DNA from: Dipteris shenzhenensis
Taxonomy: Eukaryota; Polypodiophyta; Polypodiopsida; Gleicheniales
Length of the DNA: 64,000 nucleotides
Assembly: GCA_047967505.1 (NCBI GenBank)
Contig: CM106538.1
Reading direction: 5' to 3' (one strand)
Shown here: piece by piece, positions 45,469 through 56,837 of the stretch
How the letters are laid out: each line of letters starts with the position of its first letter
Numbering within the stretch: position 1 is the first letter of the stretch
Made by a program: the position numbers and the translations under genes
The notes under the pieces: generated by a model
What the model saw: only the letters and a program-made list of their open reading frames with translations
The model's database searches: none
What the model was told of the DNA's origin: nothing

Positions 45469-46144
45469 CTAGCTGATATCCTCAGATTTGTCTCCGATAA
45501 TGCATTCATCTCCATCAAAGATGACTCTATAGTTATGTTCCATCATTTCTCCAACTAAGAAAAGGTTCTTACTGAGCTTCAGAACATAAAGTACATCTTT
45601 CACCAATCCTTTCATACCAGTGAAATTGTCCATAGGAACTATGCCCATTCCTTGAATTGGATTTGGTGTGTTATTTGCAATGTGGATAACATCCTTAGGA
45701 CCACCTAATGGTTTCATCTTTGCAAACCATTCTTGATGCTTTGTCATATGAGATGATGCACTGCTATCAATGTGCCATGGATCCTGATGGCCTACATTGT
45801 CAACTTGGAAAGCATTCACATGCTCAAGAGTACATACATATTTGCAAGCCACCTTCTAGAATGCCTCGCAATAGGGCCTTACAAATGCTCATCACTAAGG
45901 AGAGAAGTCCATTGACTTCCAACAGCCTTTCTATCTTTTTCTTATGATGCCAAATCTTTGTATTCAAACCTTGGCCTGTCTTCGAGTTTTTGGCTGTGGA
46001 CCTTGTCTCTTTTGTTTTCTCAAGGAATACATTAATTCTTGTCCCATTTGCAAAACCAAAGTGCCAATAGACTCTCCTTGAAGACTTTGCACTGCCGACT
46101 TTGATTGCACTAAAAGACCTGCATGATGATCTTGTGCCAATCAT
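45469..46144 (-). pseudogene. Copia protease and adjacent gag end
   Basis: The protease segment contains WHIDSSASSHMT, where the usual D[ST]GA box has Ser for Gly (DSSA), and NLFLVGEMME near its end. The upstream frame 45824-46144 may include a decayed zinc knuckle (YWHFGFANGTRIN), but this is uncertain. Confidence 0.65.
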
Positions 46145-46150
46145 CTTCTC

Positions 46151-47012
46151 TTATCGGAGTTGTTCCCAACCTTCCAGAGACGACACATTGTGTAGCACAC
46201 AAGCTTTAGTACAAGTCACTACACATAGCATGATGCTATTTAAAAGTTGAAGTCCAGCACTCGTGAATGTAACGTCGCAAGCATTCAAGCAAAAAACTTA
46301 CTTTAAAATCTAGGCAACCCATTGAGCAACACCGATTCTAAATAAGTAATGGTTACGGGAAACTGTGATGCATTGTCCATGATCTAAAATGGGATGGTAT
46401 GGTGCCACAAAGCTTTCAATGTCTTGAATTTTGAGAAATTATAACAGTCCTCTCAGTTGTGCTAACTTAGGGCTTGTTGTGCGATGTTTGAGAAAACTTA
46501 AAGGAACAAAGGCATGGAGCCCTAAAGTTAGAGCATTCCATCCTATTCGCCTTACCAATTGTGGACACCTCAATTGCTAGCCATGTCTCTACAAGCCATC
46601 TATGGACCTTCTATCCTAGACTCTCATGACTTAGCTGTACCCCAACAATTTCAAGGACTTTGCTACAGTTTTCATCGAAACCCATGTAGGAAGGAAAGTG
46701 AATCTTCTCTTTGCACACCTTTGGCACTGTGTCAAACCTCAGCACTCGACCTCTATCTTGCTTGAATTAAGACTTGGGTCCCTTGCATTTATCTCAACAA
46801 TTACAATAGTCTTTACAGCTCTTCATTCTTACTTTAGCATCGATTCCATCCATTACCTTCAACGTTTGCATTGAATCAGTTATCCAATGATAACCTCAAA
46901 TTGAGCGTCAAGAGTCGTGATGCTTAACGTGGAGTGACACATGTCCATAATTGGTAAGCTGCCGCATGTTCTCCTCCTTGTCTGTGGTTAATAGGTAAAA
47001 GATATATGCACA
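46151..47012. other. Stretch without a recognised gene
   Basis: Unique sequence. No domain, repeat or splice pattern could be supported. Confidence 0.5.
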
Positions 47013-47340
47013 TCTCCCTCCCTCACCCCCCTCTTGGTCACTACACTCCCAATACCTCTTTTCTCACCTTCCCTTTCCCCTCTCTTGTCTCATATCCTCG
47101 ACCCCCCCCCTGAGGTGATATGAGACTAGAGAGAGGCAAGGGGTATCATAGGACTACTAAAGGTGAGAAAAGAGGTATTGTGAATGTAGTGACCAAGAGG
47201 GGGGTGAGGGAGGGTAGATGTACATATATATACACTACTATAGGTGGAAAAAGAGGTATTGGGAGTAATACCTATTTTCTCACCTTTAGTAGTCCTATGC
47301 TACCCCTTGTTCCTCTCTTGTCTCCTATTGCCTCATGACC
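47013..47340. repeat. Foldback sequence with three alternating arms
   Basis: 47013-47070 (CCTCCCTCACCCCCCTCTTGG ... TTTCTCACC) is the inverse of 47160-47215. 47112-47175 (GATATGAGACTAGAGAGAGG ... GTGAGAAAAG) is in turn the inverse of both the segment before 47108 and 47272-47340. The central arm can thus pair with either side. A (CT)n microsatellite follows at 47368-47434. This looks like a foldback or MITE-type insertion. No coding content. Confidence 0.65.
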
Positions 47341-47364
47341 CCCTTCTTCCCTCATTCCTTTTCC

Positions 47365-47434
<70 letters not shown>

Positions 47435-47783
47435 CCCCCTCTTGCACGCCAGTGTTTTTGAGCATGACTTTGCTTGTGATGGCCCAATTCTCATCACTTT
47501 TGTCTTACATCCACTTCATTTTTTTGAACGCCTTTCTACGATCTTTTGAAAATATTTTTCCATTCCCCAACTAACCATTTGAAGTAAAATCAAGCAAGAT
47601 GTTGCCAAGGTGCAGGTCTATATGGAACCATTGGGCTTTATGCAAGCATGCTAGTCTAGCCATGAAAGCATCACTTAAATGGTGCACATTAGCACAAAAG
47701 AAGTTGATTCTTTGCGCCATTTCTCTTAATCCTTTGATTGCATCCTCTATTGTGCCTTCTATCTATGCCCTCATCTCAACCCT

Positions 47784-48125
47784 TGTTACATCAACCATAA
47801 TCGCAAGACGTGAAACCAAGAGGGTTGGACAATGTTTGCATAAATGTGGAGTAAAGGGTTTGGGTCTAGGATCTCCTTAGACTAAGACATTAATGAGAAA
47901 GTGCAAAGGGAAGTCTATGGGGAGGACTTTGTTGGAAGGGTCCCTTGGGGGACACACGCCACACAAGTAGGCTCCATGTGGCAAGCATTGGGTTTAGGAG
48001 TGACTTCTAGAGAGAGAGAGAGCTTCATCATAAAAGAGATTGGAGAGAGACAGAAAAAAATCACATACTCTCGCAGAGGAAGCACTCTCTAGATGTCGTG
48101 GCTCCTCTTTGTTGTGGATGCAATA
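47784..48125 (+). repeat. 5' LTR of gypsy element 3
   Basis: Starts TGTTACATCAACCATAATC, ends GTGGATGCAATA, and matches 56415-56837 except for about 80 bp of deletions. Confidence 0.82.
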
Positions 48126-48140
48126 CTAGTATCAGAGACA
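48126..48140 (+). other. Primer binding site, initiator-Met tRNA type, decayed
   Basis: CTAGTATCAGAGAC after the 5' LTR resembles TGGTATCAGAGCC with substitutions. Confidence 0.6.
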
Positions 48141-49414
48141 AAGGTCTTGTGGGATTGGGCAATTAAGGCTCGTAGTGTGTCTTTTTCAATGAAGAACAAT
48201 GTCAACTAAATCAGTATGCTACTTTGCAGTTGATCTTGCACCAGACTAGAAAAGTTTTGGGTCTGATATTCCTTGCAACAATAGATTTTAGGATCTTGGG
48301 GTAGAGATTAACTCTGTATTCCACTACTCATAGGAATTGCATATGGAGAAATGGACATCGGGCTTTTTTTCATCATACAGTAAGGAATTCAAAGGCAACA
48401 AAAAATTTGAAGCACAAAGAGGGAAAGAGATTTTTTCTTGCATCATCGGCATCTATATGCCCCTCTTGAGTAAATCCTTCTTTGCTTTAAGACCCAAGGG
48501 TAGCCCTTTGTTGTAAAGTCTATCACTATGGGAGTTATTCTCACTAAGTAGAAAGTGAATTCAAAAGTAAAGAAACAACATTAGTGACGTGACCTTGATG
48601 CCTGGCTATTCATATAAAGGATGTAAGGAGCTAAGAACTATCTGCAGAGGAAGCCAACAGCATGATGGTTTGCAAGGAAAGAGTTTGGTTGGTCAAGGCC
48701 CATGACCTGATCTGCAAACCGATGACATGATGATCTACACACAAAGAGTTCTTACTAAAAGCCATGTCATTCTAAGGTCTAAAAACTTTAGAAAATCCAC
48801 CTCATAACTTATTTTAAACCACCCCTTGTTTTTCCAAACTTTCTTTTCATCTAAAATTACCTCTTTCTAAAGGATATATTCTTACTCTCCAAATTCGCAA
48901 TCTTTTTAGCCTCTCCGAATTCAAGGAAAGAGGATCAAAGATTGAGATTGGGTAGATCAAGGTTGAAGGCAGTGAATTCAAAGCGGGACTAAAGGGCAAG
49001 ATTGTAAAGCAAAAGAGCAACCCAATTATGAAAACAAATACAATGCCTCAAACAAATACCAAGGAATGGCCATCATATTTTTCTCTCGATAAAGCTTTTG
49101 GCTTTATATTGTTTGGAAATTCTACAATTTTAAAGAGACAACTCCAAAAAGAGATGCGACGATCAAGGGGAGAGAGTAAAGGCTAGAAAAGGAAAAACAA
49201 TAGTTGAAGAGGAAACCCATCAGGAAGCGCATAAAAAATTCAAGAGGATAGTATGGAAATGGACGATGTTCATTACAATGATTATGGAATTCTATATTTG
49301 GAATTCACTGAACTAGAAATTTGAACATAAACTATAGAAAAGCAATTAGGGACTATTAATGGCACATTAAAATCTCTTACTAAGGCCACATCCAAGTTAT
49401 CCTATTCTCAATCA
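48141..49414 (+). other. Leader and unrecognised 5' part of gypsy element 3
   Basis: No open frame or domain supported. It lies between the primer site and the first recognisable gag sequence. Confidence 0.5.
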
Positions 49415-50100
49415 GTGACTCCCATGGCACAATCACCAACTCCTCCTAGTCAAGTTGAGAGGTCCACCTATCGACTTAAACAAACCTCTAATGTTCTTAA
49501 GGACTTGAAACCACCAATTTTCAATGGGAAAGAAAAAGAATGCAACAAGGACGTGATAAAGACATTCTTGCAAAAATGGCAAGATTTCCATCAACTCAGG
49601 AGCACCCCTCCTGAAAATCAAGTCGTGTCCCTTGGGAATAAGGCTTATAAATGGTGGATGAGCCTCACAGAAAATTTTAAGATCCCTAGTTATTGGACTA
49701 AATTTGAATAAGCCTTCTTAAAGGAATTTTTTACTTGAAAATGAGTTAGAAAGAGCTTGGGCGGCTTGGGACAATTGTAGCATGGGTAAGGACACTTTAG
49801 TCGAGTACATAGCGAACTATAGGGAGGCAGTCCTTAAGTTAAAAGGAATTGACAAGTTCCAAAAGGTAAGGGGTTTCATGAGAGGTCTGAAAGACACCAG
49901 GACTATAAGGCTGAGATGAGAAAAAACTCTCTAAAGACCTCTTAAGAAGCAATTAAATATGCCAAAACATATGAGGGCATTACGGGGAAATCTAAAGCTA
50001 GAACTTTGAAATAAACTGGCTTTGTTCCTAAGTTCAATAAATTTTCCAATCTAAAAATAAAAGGGCACTTCAATAAGGAGGCTTCTCAGAAGAGATGTCA
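49415..50100 (+). pseudogene. Gag remnant, gypsy element 3
   Basis: The first 99 codons are open and include LKDLKPPIFNGKEKE, FLQKWQDFHQL and AYKWWMSL, typical of the gag core in plant gypsy elements. After 49711, frame shifts and stops dominate, with recognisable scraps such as AIKYAKTYEGITGKSKA in other frames. Confidence 0.6.
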
Positions 50101-50306
50101 AACACAAAGATACTGCCTCCTGTTCAAAGAAAGAGGATTATGAAAAGGCCAAGCAGGAAAATATTTGCCTCAAATATTTGAGCAAAGATCATGCTACTAC
50201 TGCCCTAAAAATAAATAGGCAGGAGGTAAAGCCCCAAAGAAACGTCCACAAAGACAAGTACACACGCTTAGTGGTACTAAAAAGTACGTTAAGGTAGAGG
50301 GTTTTC

Positions 50307-50500
50307 ATGAGAATAGCACCCACATGTGTTAACTACAATCGGCAATGTGGCAACCCACCTTTGGTCCTCATGAAGATGCATGGAAAAATTAAGGGGCAAA
50401 GAGTAAGATTGATGGTCAATTATAGTGCCACACATAATTTCTTAAACTATTCATTAGTTAAGAAATTAAAGTTTCCAAAAGAGTCCAAGTGTCCATAAAT
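50307..50500 (+). pseudogene. Aspartic protease remnant, gypsy element 3
   Basis: The active-site region reads VRLMVNYSATHNFL, where gypsy proteases have V-D-[ST]-G-A-T-H-N-F. The catalytic Asp is Asn and the Gly is Ser, so it is dead. Confidence 0.7.
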
Positions 50501-50859
50501 ATGTGATCTCTCTAGTAAAGACTAGCGATAAAAAGGTTTGGGATACCAAGATTCATGGTGTAGAGGTGGATATCCAAGGTTATTAGTATGCCTTGGATTT
50601 CCAAACTATGCATCTTGATCGAACATAGTTGAGACTAGTTGTATAGTCTTGGGGATAGCTTACAGTAGAGTTATTCAAATAATTCCATTATGTTTGAAAA
50701 GATGGTAGAGTCTTCCAGATTCAGGGAGAACATGAACAAGGCTAGGTGTTTCTCTATGAACTAACTTTTATTTGTGACTCTACTTCTGCTACATTTGAAA
50801 AGAATAAATTTTATCTTGATGTGATTAAAATGTATGAATCTTCATTTAAGGATTTAATG

Positions 50860-51540
50860 GTGGTTGAATTTAAAGATGTCTTTCAGAGTGACTTGCCTGA
50901 TGGTTTACCCTTGAGTGAGATGTAGATCATAAAATAGACATAATTCTTGGATCTAGCCCTATTTGTAAACCACCCTATAGGCTTAGTTAAACAAAAGAAC
51001 GTGAGTTCAAAAGACAATTAGTTGAATACATTAGGAAGGGCCAAATTCAACGTAGTAATTCACCATGGTCATCACCAATTTTACTGGTAAAGAAAAAAGA
51101 TGGCACTATGCATTTCTGCATAGATTATAGAGCCTTAAATCAAATCACAATTAAAAATAAGTATCCTATGCCTTGCATTGATGAGCTCTTTGATCAACTG
51201 CAAGGGGCAAAATATTTTACTAAAATTGACTTAGGATCATGATATCACCAAGTGCAAATTGGAGAAGAGGATGTCCCTAAGACATCATTTCATATTAGGT
51301 ACAGGCATTATCAGTTCAAAGTAATGCTCATATTATGGCACTTATGAATAGTGTCTTGAGACCATATTAAGGAAAATTTGCTGTAGTATTTTTAGATGAT
51401 GTCCTAACCTATAGTAAAACAAAGAAAATGTATTTGAAATTTTTTAGGAAAGGGTTCCAATTTCTTAGAGATGATTCTCTTTTTGCAAAAGAATCCAAAT
51501 GTGAATTCTTTACAAAAGAAGTAAAGTACTTGGGACATAT
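50860..51540 (+). pseudogene. RT remnant, gypsy element 3
   Basis: Recognisable in shifting frames: [60 protein letters not shown], then VVFLDDVLTYSK (FLDD box intact) and KCEFFTKEVKYLGHII. It stops at the border of the hAT relic. The sequence order and wording are those of chromovirus-like gypsy elements (inference). Confidence 0.85.
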
Positions 51541-51544
51541 TATA

Positions 51545-53430
51545 TGCCCATCAAGACAATACCATATGGTGCGAAATTCTTATCCCACCCTAAACCTGTA
51601 ACCTGTAATCCAAAAACAAGAACACATTCAGAATACAATGAGACATTCAAAACCCACTATCATCATCATTGCCATCATTGTGATAATTCACGAGTCACTA
51701 TCCTCATCATGTTCGTCATCAATGTCCTCATCTTTAGACCTCTGTGGAAGGAAAATATTATTTCCTTCATCTTCATCCAATTCATCCTCCTCATCACTAT
51801 CCTCCTCAAATGTTGCACCATCAGTCCCTTCCTTATCCTCTTCTTGGGATTCCAGAATCTACAACAATACGACTGCTACAGCATCAGGTGGGATATTGTA
51901 CATCCATTTTGGAACTTTCTCCTCATATCCCACATCTCTTAATGTTTCTAGCATTTTATGATTGGCATAGATGTACACTAGCTTCTCAGCCCCATCCTCT
52001 AGAAGTCTATTTCATAAAGTACTATGAATGTACTTATAATAACTCCAGTTTCTTTCTGAGCCTGAGTTTGAGCATGTCTGAGGAAGAACCCTCATTGCAA
52101 TTGGGTGTAGAAGCTGACACATGCCACCATTCATCATCCACCATTTCCAAGTAGATGTAGTTTCTTCCAATGCTTGAACATCACACGTTGCAAACAACCC
52201 CTCCTTGCATCGATACTTGGCTAACTCGTTACAACACTTTGCAAATTCATGGTTTTAGGAATAATATTGTCGCACGGCCTTATGAAACTCATACATAACA
52301 ATTGGGATCTCTTCTGGCTTCATATTTCACCACTCGAGGTCTAAAAGGTACACAACACTATGCAAGGGATTGTGAGCTAGCTTCCATCGAGGCCTAAACA
52401 ATTGCCACAATTCCTTGCATTTTGTAGCATTAAAATTTGGTCTTCTCTCATTCTCTTGACCTGGGCGAGTAGGGGTATTCCTCGCAATAAGAACTTGCTC
52501 AATACTCCAAAAGTGCATCCATTCTTTTTCGACTATTGGAGCCTTTGAGTCCAAAGCCCTAAACACATATAATAACATTAGTAGCATCCTCAAATCATTT
52601 CCATAATGTAGGGGATCCCAATGTTTCTTTTAGGTCATACATTTTCTTGTTTGTTTCCCTATCAATCATCAACTCTGACATCCATCATTCAAATGAATCA
52701 CAATGAAATGCCTCTATAAGAAAACTCCTATTCGTCACCAAGGACTGCAAAGTGTAGAAGTACATGGAAAATTTCGTGGTGGTTGGCAATTGCAACATGT
52801 TAGAACCATCATAAGACATAAAGATTGATTTGATTGTATTAACTTAACGATGTATCAAGCCTCTCAAATAATCTCTTTGAACCATGGCACTTGTTTATAC
52901 TAATCTTTTAATGTAATATTTAAAGCATATGTGCAACAAGAAGATGCATATAGATTGGTATACTCCCTTTGCAATATTCTACCCACTTGTTTATAACTCT
53001 TGGCATTATCCATGACAACCTACAGAACCTTTTCAAGGCCTAACTCTCTTATGACCTTTGATAATAAGCTAGCTATATATGTCCCCAACTTCTTTACATG
53101 TGAGGCATCAATTGACATGTGAAAGGCCTCCCCATGCGGCAATACAACCATCACATTTCATAAAGAATGGAATTTTATGCTTGTCCACCTGTCTGAGACA
53201 ATTGTATATCCAATGTTATGCAATTGCTCAAAAATGTTGCGATTTATGTGATCTTTCTCTTCTGCATATGCGTTGTCTAACAATGTTGTACGCAATGTGT
53301 GGTATGAAGGGGGCTTGAAGCCCAGTCCATAGTTAGCAATGCCATTCCATGTAGCTCTCATATATTGTTGTTGACCAAACTCAGTGGACCACAAGATTGA
53401 TCTACCAACAATGAAGAGGTTAAAACTCCA
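51545..53430 (-). pseudogene. hAT transposase relic (DUF659 type)
   Basis: The N-terminal side (53158-53430) has GLGFKPPSYHTLRTTLL and IGYTIVSDRWTS, the DUF659 hallmark. 52327-52593 has RWKLAHNPLHSVVYLL, as in the middle of hAT transposases. 51900-52130 encodes AIRVLPQTCSNSGSERNWS, the hAT dimerisation domain, followed by an Asp/Glu-rich tail. Stops interrupt the frame. It would cut and paste a hAT element with 8-bp target duplications, but terminal repeats were not recognised. It replaces the RNase H region of gypsy element 3. Confidence 0.82.
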
Positions 53431-53685
53431 AAATTAGCCACACTATTTGTTATTTAGAAATTGTATGGGCTGCCAAAGCTAGTATTATTAGTGATCGGGA
53501 TAGCAAATTTAATAGCCATTTTTTGGAGGGGCTACATTTATGAGGTTGGAAGCTTCTTTGAATATGAGCACCACAGATCATCCACACAAAGTGATGGTCA
53601 AACTGAAAGGGTCAATCCTGCCACACTAATGATATGCTTCGAGCATATTTAAGTACAAAGCAAACTAATTGGGAGCAGTATTTGT
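53431..53685 (+). pseudogene. Integrase core remnant, gypsy element 3
   Basis: Contains SDRDSKFNSHFW (second catalytic Asp) and STQSDGQTERVN (catalytic Glu), then TNWEQYL. That last motif is split by the nested LTR element and resumes after 55729 with a TLEFAY-like motif. The N-terminal half is missing. Confidence 0.75.
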
Positions 53686-53702
53686 TGAAGGCACATGGTA
53701 GA

Positions 53703-53758
<56 letters not shown>

Positions 53759-54056
53759 GAGGGTAGGCTAGGGAGAGAGGAAGTGATTCTCAAAGAGAGA
53801 CATAATGAAATAGAAATGAAATGACTAGAGCAATGAACCAAAATGAAAGTACTCACACGTAGACCAAAGATCTTGTAGCTTGATACTTGATTCATATGAC
53901 AAGTGATAAGTACAGCTCTTATATAGAGCACACACACACATATGAGTACCAATGCATATGGGATAACTCCCAATGTGACACATGGCATCCATAGGACACA
54001 CTAGACTAAAACTAGAACAAACCAAAACTGACTCAACTTGACTCCATTTTCTAACA
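53686..54056 (-). repeat. 3' LTR of the nested non-autonomous element
   Basis: 371 bp. Includes a (GA)n microsatellite at 53701-53755 and a minus-strand TATATAAG near 53917. Confidence 0.85.
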
Positions 54057-55346
54057 CCCCCCATGGAGGAAAGGTGGGTGACTACTAGAATGGAACCAAG
54101 AACAGAACATGATAATGATGATCATCGAACTTCACAATGATGGTTTAGAGGCTCCATGCTAACTCTGAGGCAAGTGAGCATGGCTTAGAGGCTAGGAGCA
54201 TGGTATAGACTCATAGGTTCACCTAGCATGGCTCAGAGGCTCATCATACATGGATGCATGACCAACTCAGAGGTCTAGGAGACCAATGCACCAACATCCT
54301 AGAACTCACATGCGAGGCCTGATAAATAGACCTATCAAAGCCAATACATGGCTTCCATAGTACATCCCCCTCCTGGGTCTAGGGACTAATGAGGGACATG
54401 GAGCCACACATGACAAATATAAAATCAATACCTCATTTTAGGAGGACTATCCAAGGTTGAGGACCTTTATTGACCCCAATCATAGAAAATAAAAATATAC
54501 TTCATTCATTTTAAGCATAGCAAGTGTAGAGAACTCGTAAATGACCCCAAGTAGTTGCACATAAGACTATACATCTCGATCCGAAGAAGTATGTTGGTGA
54601 AGAATATGGCAAGAATGCCTCGAATGATATGTCAATGTCGGCCATGGGAGCAACTACAAGTAGCAATCACATGATGACTCTCAAAATGTCGTGATGTGAG
54701 TCACCGGCGGATGTAAAGAGGCTCCAAAAAATGAGCGAAAATGCTCAAGGGAGCTGCCCAATTGAAGACACAAATCTTGGGCCACTCAAATCAGATTTGT
54801 GAGCACCAACAGGAAGCTCGAATGAAGACGGTAAGAGAGGCAATCTATGGCAAAATCAAAAGAAATTTTTGGCATGGTTTTGAGGGCAAGAGGAACAGAG
54901 TAGATGGCATCAGATGATGGCTCGAAAATTGAGGCTGTAAGCAATTATAAATGGCATGAAAATTGAGGGGAGGGGCAACTGCAAGTGGCACTCCAATCAA
55001 GACTGGAGCAGCTACTGTTGGTGGAAGTCCCAAGGGCAATGGTGTCACATCTGTATGAGTAGAGTGGAAGCCTATACAGACTATACAGCAGGCTCTTCGA
55101 TGTGTACACAGTCTAGTGTGGTGCAACAAGAGCAGGCAACAATCCTAAGGTAGTACGGGCTAATGGGGTTTCTTTTGGCTAGGCATTTAAAGCTAAACGG
55201 GTACTTGATGGCGAGGAACCATTGCGATGCTAAGGGAATGGGGGCCCTACCTTGGAGGAGAGGGGAGCTTCCATTTGCGAGCTTCTCTCATCCTCTAGAT
55301 AGAACAAGAAGAAGGGGAATATTGGAAGGGAGTCTTTGATATGACA

Positions 55347-55364
55347 TGAAGGCACATGGTGGAA

Positions 55365-55422
<58 letters not shown>

Positions 55423-55728
55423 GGCTAGGGAGAGAGGAAGTGATACTCAAAGAGTGACATAATGAAATGGAAATGAAATGACTAGAGCAATGAATCAAAA
55501 TGAAATTCCTCACATGTAAACCAAAGAGCTTGTAGCTTGATACTTAATTCATGTGACAAGTGACAAGTACAGCTCTTATATAGAGTGCACACACACATAT
55601 GAGTACCAATGCATATCGGATAACTCCCAATGTGACACGTGGCATCCATAGGACACACTAGACTAAAACTCACACTGGACTCACTAGAACAAACCAAAAC
55701 TGACACAACTTGACTCTATTTGCTAACA
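55347..55728 (-). repeat. 5' LTR of the nested non-autonomous element
   Basis: 382 bp. (GA)n at 55366-55420. It carries an additional CACTGGACTCACTAGAAC segment relative to the other LTR. Confidence 0.85.
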
Positions 55729-56302
55729 TTTTCCCACATTAGAATTTGCATATATAGTGCCAACATTCAACTACAACAGGTTTTAGTCCATTCATGATGA
55801 TGATGTATGGATTTCAATCTAGAGCCCTAGTTGCAGTGGGATTCGAAAAAGACAAGGTTCAAGTGGCTGAGCATATGAATCAAATGCTTAAGCTAGCTAA
55901 AGAAAGCATCAGGACTCAGGATAGAGCAAGAAGTTATGAAACCCCCATCGTAGAAGGTTGGAGTTCGAAGTAAATGAGAAAGTCTACCTTAGGGTACTTG
56001 AATCTTTAGAATCCCTAAAGATAGATAAATGTCCAAAGTTGTCTCCTAGGCATGGTGAACCATTTACAATACTTAAGAGAATTAAAGAACAAGCTTACAA
56101 ATTAGCCTTACGAGAGGGATGTAGAATACATCTAGTTTTTCATGTAAATAAGCTAAAAAGAAAATTAGGAGATGATGATAATCTCATTGGAAATGACATC
56201 CTAGTTCACCTCATTGAAACTGCTACTATACCACATGAACCAAAAAGAAAGATCGACAAGAAAAATGCATGCGACATACAATATGCACGAATGTCTAGAT
56301 AG
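55729..56302 (+). pseudogene. Integrase C-terminal part, gypsy element 3
   Basis: After a decayed stretch (TLEFAY, then stops), 55958-56302 is open for 114 codons with EFEVNEKVYLRV, LSPRHGEPFTILKRI, YKLALREG and IHLVFHVNKLKRKL, the GPY/F-type C-terminal module of gypsy integrases. No chromodomain is seen after it. The LTR begins about 110 bases downstream. Confidence 0.8.
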
Positions 56303-56414
56303 CTGGAAAGATAGACCTAAAAAGAGAGTTCAACATCGAAAAGAGTAAGCACTCTCTAGAGGAGGTTTCCCAATTTTATTTTCAAGGACGTAAACCATTC
56401 TTAGGAGTAGGGAA

Positions 56415-56837
56415 TGTTATGTCAGCCATAATCATGGAAGATCATGGCTTGGTTATGGGGCAAGGAGCGAAACCACATGGGCAAGACAATGTTTTTGTAA
56501 GTGGGGTCGAAAGGGCTTGGTCACCCTTAGACTAAGACATAATGAGAAGGTGCAAAGGGAAGTTATGGGGAGGACTTTATTAGAAGGGTCCCTTGGGGAA
56601 CACACACACAAGTAGGCTCCATGTGGCAAGCATTGGGCTCATGGGGGGCTGAGAGAGACAGACAGACAGACAGAAAGAGACTGAGGTAGAGATAGAGACA
56701 AAGAGAGAGCTTCATCATGAAAGAGGCTAGAGAGTGACAAAAAAAACAAATCACATATGTTCACAGGGGAAGCACTCTCTAGAGGTTGTGGTTGGGTGGA
56801 GAATCGCAAGAGAGCCCTCTTTTTTGTGGATGCAATA
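56415..56837 (+). repeat. 3' LTR of gypsy element 3
   Basis: 423 bp beginning TGTTATGTCAGCCATAATC and ending GTGGATGCAATA, followed by ACCCC. It includes a GACA tandem run (56654-56672) absent from the 5' LTR. Confidence 0.82.

Larger units (their letters stand above)
43700..46150 (-). mobile_element. Truncated Ty1/copia relic
   Basis: Minus-strand order: possible gag end, protease, integrase and RT, cut in RT just after the YVDD box. No LTRs were found on either side. Distinct from the copia element at 33242-38499. Confidence 0.8.
53686..55728 (-). mobile_element. Non-autonomous LTR element nested in integrase
   Basis: The LTRs are 53686-54056 and 55347-55728, with TGTTAG...CTTCA ends on the minus strand and about 94% identity by eye plus a 20-bp indel. 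A polypurine tract (GGGGGG on the minus strand, 54057-54062) sits inside the 3' LTR. The primer site is decayed (TCATATCAAAGAC versus TGGTATCAGAGC). The 1.29 kb interior has no gag or pol motif. Flanking five bases (TTTGT and TTTTC) are only partly alike. Each LTR carries a TATATAAG box (minus strand) and a (GA)n tract. Confidence 0.85.
47784..56837 (+). mobile_element. Ty3/gypsy element 3 with nested insertions
   Basis: The LTRs are 47784-48125 and 56415-56837. The five bases outside them are ACCCT and ACCCC, a plausible decayed target duplication. Internal plus-strand remnants are gag (49415-50100), protease (50307-50500), RT (50860-51540), integrase core (53430-53685) and integrase C-terminus (55958-56302). 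RNase H and the integrase zinc finger are missing where a hAT relic lies (51545-53430). A non-autonomous LTR element interrupts integrase at 53686-55728. Confidence 0.85.

Noticed and set aside
53681-55733. Target duplication for the nested non-autonomous element
   Set aside because: TTTGT versus TTTTC match at only three of five positions, so a duplication cannot be claimed.
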